DNA of 64,000 bases from positions 1 through 64,000 of the forward strand of contig NZ_VTXI01000010.1 in assembly GCF_013114545.1 (NCBI RefSeq). The letters are read 5' to 3'. Origin of the DNA: Vibrio sp. RE86. GTDB taxonomy: Bacteria > Pseudomonadota > Gammaproteobacteria > Enterobacterales > Vibrionaceae. Positions 17,791 to 26,852 of this stretch are shown here, one piece after another. The notes beneath the pieces are model-generated. The model was not told the DNA's origin and did no database searches. It was given only the letters and a program-made list of their open reading frames with translations. Within the stretch, counting starts at the first letter, position 1; each line of letters opens with the position of its first letter. The position numbers were made by a program, and so were the translations under genes.

Positions 17791-18267
17791 CTACTCAGGC
17801 TTAGTGATACTGCCTAACTCAAGGACTGGTGCAACATCGATATCTTCGGCGTTCATCATTGAAGAAATACGCTGCACAGATGAGAGCAATAAAGATTGTT
17901 CCCACTCTTCAAGGCGTTGAAATTTGGTGATGAAACTTTGTTGCAGCGGCGTTGGTGCTGCGTCTAACAACTCTTGCCCTTTTTCTGTCAGGTAGGCGTG
18001 TACTTTGCGCTTATCTTTGCTGCTACGTACACGCTGAACTAAGCCATTTCGTTCCAAACGGTCGAGAATAGTGGTTGCAGTTGCCTGACTCATATTGGTG
18101 TGATCAGACAGTTGGCGAATGGTCACTTCACCTAGCTCACGGATCGAGCGCATCAATATAAGCTGAGGGCCTGTTAACCCAGACTCTTTACTTAACTTCT
18201 TAGAGTGTAGATCGATTGCTCGAATGATTTGGCGAATCGAAATCAGGACTTCTTCGTGCTTATCCAA
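17791..18267 (-). CDS. MarR family transcriptional regulator, TTG start
   Basis: A dimeric winged-helix regulator of 158 residues. The DNA-binding core is GEVTIRQLSDHTNMSQATA-like, followed by LDRLERNGLVQRVRSSKDKRKVHAYLTEKG, the classic wing. Such proteins repress transport or stress genes until a small ligand binds. The first codon is TTG, and AAGGA six to seven bases upstream supports it. It diverges from a BCCT transporter across 365 bases; control of that transporter is plausible but not shown. Confidence 0.9.
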   Translation of the reverse strand: MDKHEEVLISIRQIIRAIDLHSKKLSKESGLTGPQLILMRSIRELGEVTIRQLSDHTNMSQATATTILDRLERNGLVQRVRSSKDKRKVHAYLTEKGQELLDAAPTPLQQSFITKFQRLEEWEQSLLLSSVQRISSMMNAEDIDVAPVLELGSITKPE

Positions 18268-18635
18268 TGCGGTTCCTTAGTTGGCTAATTTAAAGTAGGC
18301 GAAAATACAGCAAATGTGAGACGAAAAAAAGCCTCAAACATCACAAATCGTTGCTGGCATTCGACCTTTCTCAATAAAGGCTTCGGTGTACTTGTTTAGT
18401 ACACGAATAATAAGACTTCTACAGTATAAGCTATGTTGGTTAATGACTAATCACTCACATGTCACTTTTCTTAAAATGTGGCTAAAAAACAGCTTATTAC
18501 TGGAACAATGCGACAATCGGCGTACAATAATGAGAGGTGCATCAGATCGTAGTGTTTAAATAATCATTTTTAACTCTAACGATTTGCTTATCGACAGGCT
18601 GATGTACACGTAGGATAAAATGCTAGAGAGGAATG
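18268..18635. other. long divergent intergenic region, MarR / BCCT
   Basis: This stretch has no open frame with coding character. It contains a distant complementary pair AAGCCT/AGGCTT near 18330 and 18380 and several AT-rich promoter-like stretches. It probably carries two divergent promoters with room for osmotic or MarR-type control, and a small RNA cannot be excluded. Confidence 0.4.
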
Positions 18636-20207
18636 ATGACTAAAGGCATAGATAAGTACAGTATCGACAGTACCGATTATACAATTGGTCAAGATAACGT
18701 ACAAAAATGGGGCTTCGACGTGCACAATCCAGTATTTGGATGGAGTGCGGGTCTGATTGCAGTATTCTTGATTGGTGTGCTAGTTATGGACGCTGAATCT
18801 GCAAAAGCGACGTTGGATGGCATCAAATGGCAGATTATTGGTAATTTCGACTGGTTGTTTATCTGGTCAGGTAACTTGTTTGTTATTTTCTGTTTAGGTC
18901 TGATTATTTCACCACTAGGTAAAATTCGCCTAGGTGGTACGGATGCGACTGCAGACTATTCTTACCTTTCATGGCTTTCAATGCTATTCGCTGCAGGTAT
19001 GGGTATCGGCCTAATGTTCTGGAGTGTTGCAGAACCTGTTGCGTACTTTACGGGTTGGTATGAAACACCACTTGGCGTAGAGGCGAACTCACCAGAAGCG
19101 GCGAAACTAGCGCTTGGTGCAACCATGTACCACTGGGGTCTACACCCATGGGCGATTTACGGTGTTGTTGCGCTATCACTTGCGTTCTTTGCCTACAACA
19201 AAGGCTTACCACTATCGATTCGTTCAATCTTCTACCCAATTCTTGGCGACCGTGCATGGGGCTGGGCAGGGCACATTGTTGATATTCTAGCGGTACTGGC
19301 GACACTATTTGGTCTAGCGACTTCATTAGGTTTGGGCGCTCAACAAGCTGCAAGTGGCATCCACCACGTATTTGGCTTGGATTCAGGCCTCGGCCTTCAA
19401 GTGATCGTCATTACGGTTGTTACTCTGCTTGCTGTGGTATCCGTGCTGCGAGGCATTGATGGCGGCGTTAAGGTGATCAGTAACATCAATATGATCGTTG
19501 CATTCTTACTGCTTATCTTGGTTGCACTGCTTGGTTACGCGATTGTCGTTGGCAATATTGGTACAACCTTGATGGCTTACCTTGAGAACCTTATCCCGCT
19601 AAGTAACCCGCATGGCCGTGAAGATGAAGCTTGGTTCCAAGGCTGGACAGTGTTCTATTGGGCTTGGTGGATCTCTTGGTCACCATTCGTAGGTATGTTC
19701 ATTGCGCGCGTTTCTAAAGGTCGTACAGTGCGTGAGTTCATCACTGCGGTACTTCTAGTACCAACGGCAGTAACTGTGCTTTGGATGTCAACGTTTGGTG
19801 GTATGGCGATTGACCAAGTTATCAACGGCATTGGTGAGCTGGGTACAAATGGTCTGACTGATGTATCACTGGCAATGTTCCAGATGTTTGATGTATTGCC
19901 ATATGGCTCAGTACTATCGATCATCGCGGTTCTTCTGGTTCTGGTATTCTTCATTACGTCATCAGATTCGGGTTCACTGGTTATTGATAGCATTACCGCT
20001 GGTGGTAAAGTTGACGCACCTGTGATTCAGCGTGTTTTCTGGGCATTTATGGAAGGGGCGATTGCGGTTGCACTTCTATGGATTGGTGGCGCTGAAGCGG
20101 TTCAAGCCCTGCAAGCTGGTGCAATTTCAACGGCATTACCATTTACCATTGTATTGCTACTAATGTGTGTAAGCTTACTAATGGGTATGCGAACAGAACG
20201 TCGCTAA
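18636..20207 (+). CDS. BCCT family transporter (betaine/choline/carnitine type)
   Basis: A 12-helix secondary transporter of about 523 residues for trimethylammonium osmolytes such as glycine betaine. The BCCT signatures are clear: FAAGMGIGLMFWSVAEPV (glycine-rich helix and tryptophan), HWGLHPWAIY, and WAWWISWSPFVGMFIARVS followed by KGRTVREF. AGAGAGG supports a start at 18633 or 18636; the second has better spacing. It ends in a strong terminator. Vibrios carry several BCCT paralogues and a second is at 56387. Substrate range is inferred from the family. Confidence 0.92.
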   Translation: MTKGIDKYSIDSTDYTIGQDNVQKWGFDVHNPVFGWSAGLIAVFLIGVLVMDAESAKATLDGIKWQIIGNFDWLFIWSGNLFVIFCLGLIISPLGKIRLGGTDATADYSYLSWLSMLFAAGMGIGLMFWSVAEPVAYFTGWYETPLGVEANSPEAAKLALGATMYHWGLHPWAIYGVVALSLAFFAYNKGLPLSIRSIFYPILGDRAWGWAGHIVDILAVLATLFGLATSLGLGAQQAASGIHHVFGLDSGLGLQVIVITVVTLLAVVSVLRGIDGGVKVISNINMIVAFLLLILVALLGYAIVVGNIGTTLMAYLENLIPLSNPHGREDEAWFQGWTVFYWAWWISWSPFVGMFIARVSKGRTVREFITAVLLVPTAVTVLWMSTFGGMAIDQVINGIGELGTNGLTDVSLAMFQMFDVLPYGSVLSIIAVLLVLVFFITSSDSGSLVIDSITAGGKVDAPVIQRVFWAFMEGAIAVALLWIGGAEAVQALQAGAISTALPFTIVLLLMCVSLLMGMRTERR

Positions 20208-20224
20208 CCTAACTCACACCAAAT

Positions 20225-20253
20225 AAAAAGGGACGTTATTGACGTCCCTTTTT
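20225..20253. terminator. bidirectional terminator after the BCCT gene
   Basis: Perfect 12-base arms AAAAAGGGACGT (20225-20236) and ACGTCCCTTTTT (20242-20253) flank a five-base loop. It lies between the BCCT stop and the opposing exonuclease stop and serves both. Confidence 0.9.
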
Positions 20254-20275
20254 CTGTTTTTATCACTACGTAAAA

Positions 20276-20995
20276 CTAAACCCAAAGTTGGCTTATGGGC
20301 ATTTTGCGATCGTAGTTATAGGCGATTTGAGCTTGCAGTAGCTCTGCGGTCGCGACAGCATCTGTTAACGCGTGGTGAGGCGTATATTGAGGTAGGCCAT
20401 ATCGAGTGCGACTCGCGCCTAAACGTACAGAGCCTGGCTTTTTGCCTCTGATCCTGTTGAACAGACCACCACTGGTTCTTTGCTGCATCAAAGTCTCGAT
20501 GTGCATGGTATCCACAACAGGAAACTCGATACCTTCTTCTATCCGTGCCAGTAGCGCCGTATTAAAAAATTCCCGTTCTATACGCTGATAATGCACCACC
20601 ATAACTTTGCCTGACATTTGTTTGAGCACTTCTTCATAAATGCCAGATAGGTCTGGCGCATCTAAAACGTCAGAGTGGGTGATGCCGTGAATAACAACAG
20701 ACTCTTCTTCTAACTGCTTACGTGGTCGAACTGTCCAGTGGCGAGCCTGATTGATAAAGATACGGTTTAGATTAAACGGTACTGTACCAATGGTGATAAT
20801 GTCGTCTTGTTCAGAATCGAGACCTGTCGTTTCAAAGTCCATCGCAAGAAAAGTCACTTCTTCTAGTGGCGTTGATGGATCGGGTACTCCTGCGCCGTAG
20901 TATTCTTTTAGTGCCTCGTTACGAACAACGTCGAGTTTACGTGCGAACTTGTTTGTCCAATCGATAGATGGCGCTGACATGAGCTTTTTTATCAT
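20276..20995 (-). CDS. DEDDh 3'-5' exonuclease (DnaQ-like)
   Basis: A 239-residue nuclease. Exo I is FLAMDFETTGLD, and Exo III is HHALTDAVATAELL with the histidine of the DEDDh class. At Exo II, in VVHYQRIEREFFN, the usual aspartate is replaced by glutamate, as often seen in this subfamily. It should trim DNA or RNA 3' ends with two metal ions. It begins seven bases after the CNB-CBS-DUF294 gene and forms an operon with it. In many bacteria this pair sits beside the ActP/acetate-type symporter genes; here those are missing from the immediate surroundings. Confidence 0.88.
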   Translation of the reverse strand: MIKKLMSAPSIDWTNKFARKLDVVRNEALKEYYGAGVPDPSTPLEEVTFLAMDFETTGLDSEQDDIITIGTVPFNLNRIFINQARHWTVRPRKQLEEESVVIHGITHSDVLDAPDLSGIYEEVLKQMSGKVMVVHYQRIEREFFNTALLARIEEGIEFPVVDTMHIETLMQQRTSGGLFNRIRGKKPGSVRLGASRTRYGLPQYTPHHALTDAVATAELLQAQIAYNYDRKMPISQLWV

Positions 20996-21002
20996 GGTGT
21001 TC

Positions 21003-22892
21003 TCACTTAAAGTTGTTGCTGGCTTGATAGCGGAACTTCAAGAAGTTTTGCGCATTACTGAGTATTTGGAACGCATCTTTCAAGTTACGACGTTCAAAGT
21101 CTGATAGGTTCTCAGGCTCAATGTTGTTGTCAGGTTCAATCTGGTTTTCAACATCTAATGCTTGGTGGCGGATACGAACCATAGAGATAAACTCAAGAGC
21201 ATCACTCAGATCTCTAGCTTTTCCTTTTGGAAGAATCCCAGCTTCGTGAATGTCATCGAGTCGTTCAAACGAGTTCTTAGAGCGCGAACCAACGGCCAGA
21301 GCATGAACACGAATCAAATCGGCTAACGGAGCTGTACCACGACGTTTGAGGTTGATCGAATTTTTATGTTGACCGTCTTTCTCCATCACGAAGTCTTTAA
21401 AGAAACCAAGTGGGGGTGTGCGGTTCATTGCGTTACGAGCAAGACAGGCCAAGAATCGGTTATTCTTGCGAGCACGTCTTACGATAAATCCATTCAGCTG
21501 TTCTGCCCATTTTAGGCGGCCATAGACCCCATCAAGGTCGAAGAAAATAGAGGCGTTCAACAATGCTTTGGGATTAGGGTTATCAATCCAGTCGGCGAAG
21601 CACTCTTCCCATTCACTTCGGGTCATGCGCCACTCTGGGTTTGTCGCCATGATATCGCCCGTACAGTATGTGTACCCGCATTGGTCGAGGCCATCACAGA
21701 CTCGTTTTGATAGTTCGGCGAAGTAAGTATCGTGCTCTTCTTTAACGAAGGTGTTATCTAGGATAATAGCGTTATCTTGATCGGTAACCAGTAGCTGCTC
21801 ATCACGTCCCATAGAGCCTAAGGCAACGAAGCAGTAGGGAACCGGTGGCGCACCAAGCTCTTCTTCTGCGAGCTCGATAATGCGCTGTTTGAAGCTTCGA
21901 CCAATCACGGACATTGCGCTGCCAACCATGTGAGAGTTGGCGTCTTCGTTGACCAAACGGACAAAACTGTCTTTGACTTGCTCTGAGAGTGCCGCAAGTT
22001 CATCGACCGACTGTTGCTGGAAGATGCTGCTTACCAATAGCAACGAGTTTTGGGATTCATAACGAACAATGTCTGTTGCTTCAATAATCCCGATCGGTTG
22101 CTTGTCTTTAAGTACTGGTAGGTGGTGCACGTTGTAACGAAGCATGGTTAGCATCGCTTCATAAACGTAAGCATTGTGATCAAGAGAGATAACTTCTGTT
22201 GTCATCACAGAGCTGACTTCATCATTAGGATCTAAGCCTTGCGCAAGTACGCGTGTACACAGGTCGCGGTCGGTAATGATACCCACTAGCGGATTATTGT
22301 CATCTTCATCGTCGTCGGCAACTTCTGGATCAATGATAAGCAGTGACGAGACATTCTCTTCCGCCATTTTGATTGCGGCGTTTTGAATTGACTCTGTTTT
22401 CGGAATCGATGGGGCTTCTGTGGTTAACAGCGTGCGCACCTTAGAGGTGGTTAAATCGTTCTGTTCACTGCTGTTAGAGACAGTTTGGCGTAGGCGAGCG
22501 TTATCTTCTACTTCAACAAAATCAGCGAAGGCTTCATGGTTCTCATAAAGCTCTTGGAAGACTTCTTCAGGGATGCAGTAAAGTAAACTGTCCTTGGTTG
22601 CTTTTGCAGGGAAGCGAACCTTGTTGTTGGTGAGTAGACCCATTTGTCCAAACAGAGCACCTTCATCAAGGCGGTTATAGAGCTCTCCCTTGCGTCGGTA
22701 AACTTCGATAACACCGCTTCGAACCATGTAAAGATCACGAATCTCATCACCGAAGTGAATGACGGGTGTGTCTTCACGGTAGTAAGAGATTTCGACATGT
22801 CGCGTAACGTAATTAAGGACATCGTCTTCTAGTTCGTCAAAAGGAGGGTGTTGGGAGAGGAAATTCTTAATTTCCAATAGCTCTGCTTCCAT
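21003..22892 (-). CDS. cNMP-binding / CBS-pair / DUF294 nucleotidyltransferase-like protein
   Basis: A multidomain signalling protein of 629 residues. Domains in order: a cyclic-nucleotide-binding-like beta roll (about 15-110), a CBS pair (about 155-275, with PLVGIITDRDLCTRV and PIGIIEATDIVRY), a DUF294 nucleotidyltransferase-like domain with GSMGRDEQLLVTDQDNAI, and a helical C-terminal DUF294_C. The GS-x-GR-x-E and D-x-D residues are intact, resembling GlnD-type transferases. It probably senses adenine nucleotides through CBS and regulates a partner, but no substrate is known. It is co-transcribed with the downstream exonuclease. Confidence 0.88.
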   Translation of the reverse strand: MEAELLEIKNFLSQHPPFDELEDDVLNYVTRHVEISYYREDTPVIHFGDEIRDLYMVRSGVIEVYRRKGELYNRLDEGALFGQMGLLTNNKVRFPAKATKDSLLYCIPEEVFQELYENHEAFADFVEVEDNARLRQTVSNSSEQNDLTTSKVRTLLTTEAPSIPKTESIQNAAIKMAEENVSSLLIIDPEVADDDEDDNNPLVGIITDRDLCTRVLAQGLDPNDEVSSVMTTEVISLDHNAYVYEAMLTMLRYNVHHLPVLKDKQPIGIIEATDIVRYESQNSLLLVSSIFQQQSVDELAALSEQVKDSFVRLVNEDANSHMVGSAMSVIGRSFKQRIIELAEEELGAPPVPYCFVALGSMGRDEQLLVTDQDNAIILDNTFVKEEHDTYFAELSKRVCDGLDQCGYTYCTGDIMATNPEWRMTRSEWEECFADWIDNPNPKALLNASIFFDLDGVYGRLKWAEQLNGFIVRRARKNNRFLACLARNAMNRTPPLGFFKDFVMEKDGQHKNSINLKRRGTAPLADLIRVHALAVGSRSKNSFERLDDIHEAGILPKGKARDLSDALEFISMVRIRHQALDVENQIEPDNNIEPENLSDFERRNLKDAFQILSNAQNFLKFRYQASNNFK

Positions 22893-22971
22893 GAAAACAT
22901 CCGGTTCTTGAGAGTGTATAGCCTTAATGGTACATGATCTGGATGTTAAGGTCAGCGCTGAAAAATAAAAA

Positions 22972-22993
22972 GGCTAGGTGAGTTTGCCTAGCC
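22972..22993 (-). terminator. terminator of fhs
   Basis: GGCTAGG (22972-22978) and CCTAGCC (22987-22993) form a hairpin that is followed on the minus strand by TTTTTATTTTT. It lies 29 bases past the fhs stop. Confidence 0.85.
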
Positions 22994-23021
22994 CTGTATA
23001 TAGATTTAAGCAGTATTGCGT

Positions 23022-24770
23022 TTAGCTCAATCCTGTAATGTTGCCGTCTTCATCTAAATCGAGATTCATAAACGCAGGCTTTTCTGGTAATCCTGGCATT
23101 GTCATGACGTTTCCGCATAGGGCGTAGATGAAACCAGCGCCAGCACACAGTTTGAGCTCTCGGACTGGAACATCAAAGCCTGTTGGTGCGCCTTTCACGC
23201 TGCCATCGGTTGAGATAGACAATGGCGTCTTTGCCAAGCAGACAGCAAGTTGATCAAACCCATTCGCCTTTAGTTGAGCGAGTTGTGTTTTCGCTTGTTC
23301 ACTTAACGTCACGCTTGAAGCGCCATAGCCTGCTTCAGCCACGGCCATGAGCTTCTCTTCTGTACTCTGGTCAAAACGGTACAAGGGCTTAAAATTTGTT
23401 GGTGTTTCGCATTGCGCTACGACTTTCTGAGCCAGTTCAACAGTGCCTTCACCGCCATTGATGAAACCTTCGCTGATGGCGACCTCAACGTTGTTTGGCA
23501 AGGATTCAATCATGGTTTTTAGGGAATGCAGCTCTTTCTCACTGTCTTGTGGGAAGCGGTTAATCGCAACAACCGCAGGCACGCCATATTTGTTCACGTT
23601 CTCAATGTGCCATTTTAGGTTGTCGAATCCAGCGTCTAGCGCCTTTTCGTCATCTTCAAAGAGTGACTCAGGAATCGCTTGTCCCGGCTTTAAGTCGTAA
23701 AGACCCGAATTGGCTTTGAGACCGCGGAGCGTTGCAACAATCACTGCACAGTCTGGAGATTTGCCCGAGACTTGAGCTTTGATGTTACACGCCTTTTCAA
23801 ACCCCATGTCAGAGCCGAAGCCACCTTCTGTCACTGTAAATTCGCTTAGCTTCGTTGCGATATTGTCAGCAATGATGGATGAGTTGCCGTGAGCGATATT
23901 CGCAAATGGGCCCGCATGGATAAGGGTTGGAACACCTTCAAGCGTTTGCATTAGTGTTGGTTCAATGGCGTCTTTCATGCTCACTGCCATTGCGCCTGCT
24001 ACTTGCAAATCTTCAGTGGTAACTGGTCGTCCGTCGAAGTCGTAAGCGACAACAATGCTACCAATGCGGCGGCGCAGGTCAGATAGATTTTCAGCGAGCG
24101 CTAAGATGGCCATTAGCTCAGACGCTGCAGAGATATCAAAACCATCTTCACGTTCATATCCGTTAATGGTTTTACCCGCTTCATTGTGTCCGACAGTGAC
24201 CATACGAAGCGCGCGGTCGTTGTGGTCCATGACGCGCTTCCAAACGACGTTGTTCGGATCGATTCTTAGCGCGGTTAGGCCACTGCGCTTTTCAAAATCT
24301 TCATAACCATTGCGCTGTTCATGATAAATACGAGCATCAATTGCTGCCGCTGCTAGGTTGTGCGCGGCAGTAACGGCATGGATATCACCGGTTAGATGTA
24401 AGTTTAACTCTTCCATTGGCGCGACTTGAGAGTAACCGCCGCCAGCCGCTCCGCCCTTAACGCCAAAGACAGGCCCCATTGAAGGTTGGCGAATGCAGGC
24501 CATCACTGAACGATTTAGCTTCGCTAGGCCTTGTGCTAAACCAATTGTGGTAACGGTTTTGCCTTCACCTAATGGTGTTGGAGTAATCGCCGTTACGAGA
24601 ATCAACTTACCTGTAGAGTTCCCTTGCAGCCGATTGAAGGTTTCAAGTTTCACTTTCGCCTTATGGGCACCATGACTTTGGTATTCTTGATCTTGCAGCC
24701 CTGCATTTTGGGCAACTTGTTTAATAGGCAGAAGTGAAGTGTTTCGACAGATTTCGATATCAGACAGCAT
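23022..24770 (-). CDS. fhs: formate-tetrahydrofolate ligase
   Basis: A cytoplasmic enzyme of 582 residues that makes 10-formyl-tetrahydrofolate from formate, ATP and tetrahydrofolate. The P-loop is [16 protein letters not shown], followed by [32 protein letters not shown] sequence (here [16 protein letters not shown]) and [14 protein letters not shown]. Length is slightly above the usual 550-560, through the ordinary N terminus [16 protein letters not shown] good PurR box lies upstream, tying it to purine supply. It has its own terminator and is not in an operon. Confidence 0.96.
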   Translation of the reverse strand: MLSDIEICRNTSLLPIKQVAQNAGLQDQEYQSHGAHKAKVKLETFNRLQGNSTGKLILVTAITPTPLGEGKTVTTIGLAQGLAKLNRSVMACIRQPSMGPVFGVKGGAAGGGYSQVAPMEELNLHLTGDIHAVTAAHNLAAAAIDARIYHEQRNGYEDFEKRSGLTALRIDPNNVVWKRVMDHNDRALRMVTVGHNEAGKTINGYEREDGFDISAASELMAILALAENLSDLRRRIGSIVVAYDFDGRPVTTEDLQVAGAMAVSMKDAIEPTLMQTLEGVPTLIHAGPFANIAHGNSSIIADNIATKLSEFTVTEGGFGSDMGFEKACNIKAQVSGKSPDCAVIVATLRGLKANSGLYDLKPGQAIPESLFEDDEKALDAGFDNLKWHIENVNKYGVPAVVAINRFPQDSEKELHSLKTMIESLPNNVEVAISEGFINGGEGTVELAQKVVAQCETPTNFKPLYRFDQSTEEKLMAVAEAGYGASSVTLSEQAKTQLAQLKANGFDQLAVCLAKTPLSISTDGSVKGAPTGFDVPVRELKLCAGAGFIYALCGNVMTMPGLPEKPAFMNLDLDEDGNITGLS

Positions 24771-24800
24771 AAAACCCTCAAAATAGGCTTACTTTAAGTA

Positions 24801-24816
24801 AGGAAAACGTTTGCGT
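24801..24816 (-). promoter_or_regulatory. PurR operator upstream of fhs
   Basis: On the minus strand the sequence reads ACGCAAACGTTTTCCT, which matches the known 16-base PurR operator consensus (ACGCAAACGTTTNCNT) at every defined base. It is 31 bases before the fhs start codon, a position suited to repression by PurR with hypoxanthine or guanine. Confidence 0.8.
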
Positions 24817-24982
24817 GAGCATAATAGCGCCAAAAACTGCTTTGTAAAGGTCTGAGTGCAGTGACTTATAGACTCACGAGGAATTATACGTGCCTCACAG
24901 TGGCCATTGCAAAGGAATAGCAAGGGTTTAATGAATGATGGGTTAAGGAGGGTTCGAGGACTAGAGAGTGTAAGGGGATTAT

Positions 24983-25011
24983 ATAATGCCTAACGCTAGG
25001 TCAGGCATTAT
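24983..25011 (-). terminator. hairpin after the 82-residue gene
   Basis: ATAATGCCT (24983-24991) and AGGCATTAT (25003-25011) form a stem with an 11-base loop, 13 bases beyond the stop of the small minus-strand gene. The tail is AT-rich with few consecutive T. Confidence 0.55.
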
Positions 25012-25023
25012 AGATAGTATTGA

Positions 25024-25272
25024 TTAGTGAGTGCGCTTAGGGCCATTTTTCACAAGGTCTTGACCTGTTTGGAAAACTTCTTCAGTTACCCAACGACCAA
25101 GTACTAGCTGGTGGTTATTATCCAGAACCGCGACAAAGCGTCGGCCATCGCTGTTGTTTGTTGCTAGAGCGACACCAGCAGCGTTATTCAGACCAAGTAC
25201 ACCGCTGTCTACCGCGACAAGAAACGCTTCAAGTTCCGCTAGGTCAGCAATAATTCTGTCGTCTTTAATCAT
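25024..25272 (-). CDS. small hypothetical protein
   Basis: I do not recognise this 82-residue soluble protein. It begins MIKDDRIIADLAELEAFL, has a small-residue-rich centre (GVLGLNNAAGVALATN) and a segment RFVAVLDNNHQLVLGRWV that looks like two beta strands. There is no signal peptide, cysteine or membrane helix. Support for coding is a clean start, GAG-type ribosome site, charged and balanced composition and a hairpin right after the stop. It diverges from the export operon. Confidence 0.6.
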   Translation of the reverse strand: MIKDDRIIADLAELEAFLVAVDSGVLGLNNAAGVALATNNSDGRRFVAVLDNNHQLVLGRWVTEEVFQTGQDLVKNGPKRTH

Positions 25273-25394
25273 TTTGTTGTCTCATCTTTGTTGCTTTCCC
25301 AATTACGAGGGAGGGCTGTGTTCAATTGAGCGTTACTTTAACGATCATAGTCACGAATTGCCACACCTGCATCAGTACCAAGCCGTGAATCGTT

Positions 25395-25446
25395 CACCAT
25401 TTACTCCAATATTCTTCCATTGGCTCCAGTTAACCACCATTCGTCG
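25395..25446 (+). promoter_or_regulatory. three direct repeats in 20-bp phase, putative LytTR operator
   Basis: CACCATT (25395), TTCCATT (25415) and CACCATT (25435) recur at exactly 20-base intervals. The bases after them also agree (TACTCCA, GGCTCCA, CGTCGCA). They lie 70-120 bases before the seven-gene operon that ends with a LytTR-type regulator. Such regulators are known to bind two or more direct repeats spaced about two helical turns apart. The link to this regulator is inference. Confidence 0.5.
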
Positions 25447-25514
25447 CATACATCGGCAGCCTTTTCTTCGTCATCGTATTCTTTCACCATCAAATCAGAC
25501 AAGGACAGAACACG

Positions 25515-26159
25515 ATGAAACTAACCAGACTGAATACCCTTTTCGCTGCTGCGATCTTAATGAGTGCGCACGCTTTTTCTACGCCAAGTGAAACGCTCAT
25601 TGCAGACTACAACCTCGCTGCTGAAGGTGATGAAGACAAAGTTGAACTGGTATTTGAACAGCTCGATAAGCAAATTCAGTCTCAAGGTGCGGATGCGCTG
25701 AGTCTGGTTTACCTAGGGAGTACCCAAACTCTGATGGGTCGTGATGCGTTTATGCCTTGGAACAAGATGAAATACACAGAGCAAGGATTGGCAACCATCA
25801 GTAAAGGCCTTGATTTACTTAGTTCGGTCTCAACGCCTATAGACCAGCAAGAGATTCGCCAAGGGTTACCTGAGTCGCTTCTCGCTAAAGCTATCGCTGG
25901 CGCTACGTTTACTTCACTGCCTGATATGTTTAATCACTTTGAAAGAGGCTATGACATCTTTCTCGATTTGTTATCCGAGGACGCTTTTGCCAAGCAACAC
26001 TACGACGCGACATCTTGGATCTATATCTACGCCATCCAAGCAGCATTGCGCGCTGAAGATGGGAATCAAGCTCAGAAGTGGGTTGAGCAAATGCAAGCGA
26101 GAAACCCCAATCATCCGATGACCATTCAAGCGCAAGCACTTGTTGATTCTGCTGTTTAA
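25515..26159 (+). CDS. periplasmic hypothetical protein, first gene of the export operon
   Basis: A protein of 214 residues with a signal peptide (MKLTRLNTLFAAAILMSAHA, cleavage near AHA/FS). The mature part is all-helical, with repeat-like helical pairs such as TPSETLIADYNLAAEGDED and IYAIQAALRAEDGNQAQKWVEQMQ, suggesting a TPR-like scaffold. I cannot name the family. AAGGACAG precedes the ATG. It is nine bases ahead of the ABC ATPase and so is likely part of the same machine, possibly as a periplasmic adaptor or chaperone. Confidence 0.75.
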   Translation: MKLTRLNTLFAAAILMSAHAFSTPSETLIADYNLAAEGDEDKVELVFEQLDKQIQSQGADALSLVYLGSTQTLMGRDAFMPWNKMKYTEQGLATISKGLDLLSSVSTPIDQQEIRQGLPESLLAKAIAGATFTSLPDMFNHFERGYDIFLDLLSEDAFAKQHYDATSWIYIYAIQAALRAEDGNQAQKWVEQMQARNPNHPMTIQAQALVDSAV

Positions 26160-26168
26160 GGGGGCGTT

Positions 26169-26852
26169 ATGATTGACTTCAAAGCCGTGAGTAAGTCCTA
26201 CTTTTTAGGACAGCAACAGGTACAGGCGCTCAATCAGGTAAGCGGAAACATTGCTCAAGGCGAGATGGTTGCGCTGGTTGGGCCGTCAGGTTCTGGGAAA
26301 AGCACGTTGCTAAACATCCTTGGATTGTTAGATATGACTTATCAAGGAGAGGTAAAGCTGAATGGCCGAGATTATCCGAAAGACGCCAAGCAAGCTGCAC
26401 TACTACGCCGCACTCAACTTGGGTTTGTATTTCAACGTTTTAACCTGATCCCAGTCATGAGTGCTTGGGAGAACGTTGCCTACCCACTGATGCTAAATGG
26501 CTTATCGCTGCAAGACCAAAAGGCTCGTTCTTTAGCGATTTTAGACAAAGTAGGGCTGGGTGATTTTGCTGACCATCGTCCAGATAATCTTTCTGGTGGA
26601 CAGCAGCAGCGTGTCGCTATTGCGCGCGCCTTAGTGCATAAACCACAACTCGTTATTGCTGATGAACCGACCGCAAGCCTAGATAGCAGCACCTCGAGCG
26701 TCGTGATTGATCTTATGAAGCAACTTGGGCACGAAATGGGCACCACCTTTGTTGTCGCAACCCACGACGCTCGAATGTCGGTTCAGTGTGACCGCAGCAT
26801 TGAGCTGGTGGATGGTGTGATTAATCCGGAGGCAATCAAATGGGCAAGTTAA
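26169..26852 (+). CDS. ABC transporter ATPase, MacB/LolD type
   Basis: A nucleotide-binding subunit of 227 residues. Motifs are Walker A GPSGSGKST, Q-loop FQRFNLIPVMSAWENV, signature LSGGQQQRVAIARAL, Walker B LVIADEPTASLD and the H-loop ATHD. The sequence belongs to the MacB/LolD/FtsE branch that powers mechanotransmission-type permeases, not classic importers. Its 3' end overlaps the permease gene by 13 bases, showing translational coupling. Confidence 0.93.
   Translation: MIDFKAVSKSYFLGQQQVQALNQVSGNIAQGEMVALVGPSGSGKSTLLNILGLLDMTYQGEVKLNGRDYPKDAKQAALLRRTQLGFVFQRFNLIPVMSAWENVAYPLMLNGLSLQDQKARSLAILDKVGLGDFADHRPDNLSGGQQQRVAIARALVHKPQLVIADEPTASLDSSTSSVVIDLMKQLGHEMGTTFVVATHDARMSVQCDRSIELVDGVINPEAIKWAS

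Noticed and set aside
18268..18635. Possible small RNA gene
   Set aside because: The only pairing is a six-base AAGCCT/AGGCTT separated by about 45 bases, which is too weak to claim.
25154..25591. A 145-codon plus-strand frame spanning the gap before the export operon
   Set aside because: It overlaps the small minus-strand gene and the start of the signal-peptide protein, has no ribosome site and an unnatural composition. The gap is better explained as regulatory.
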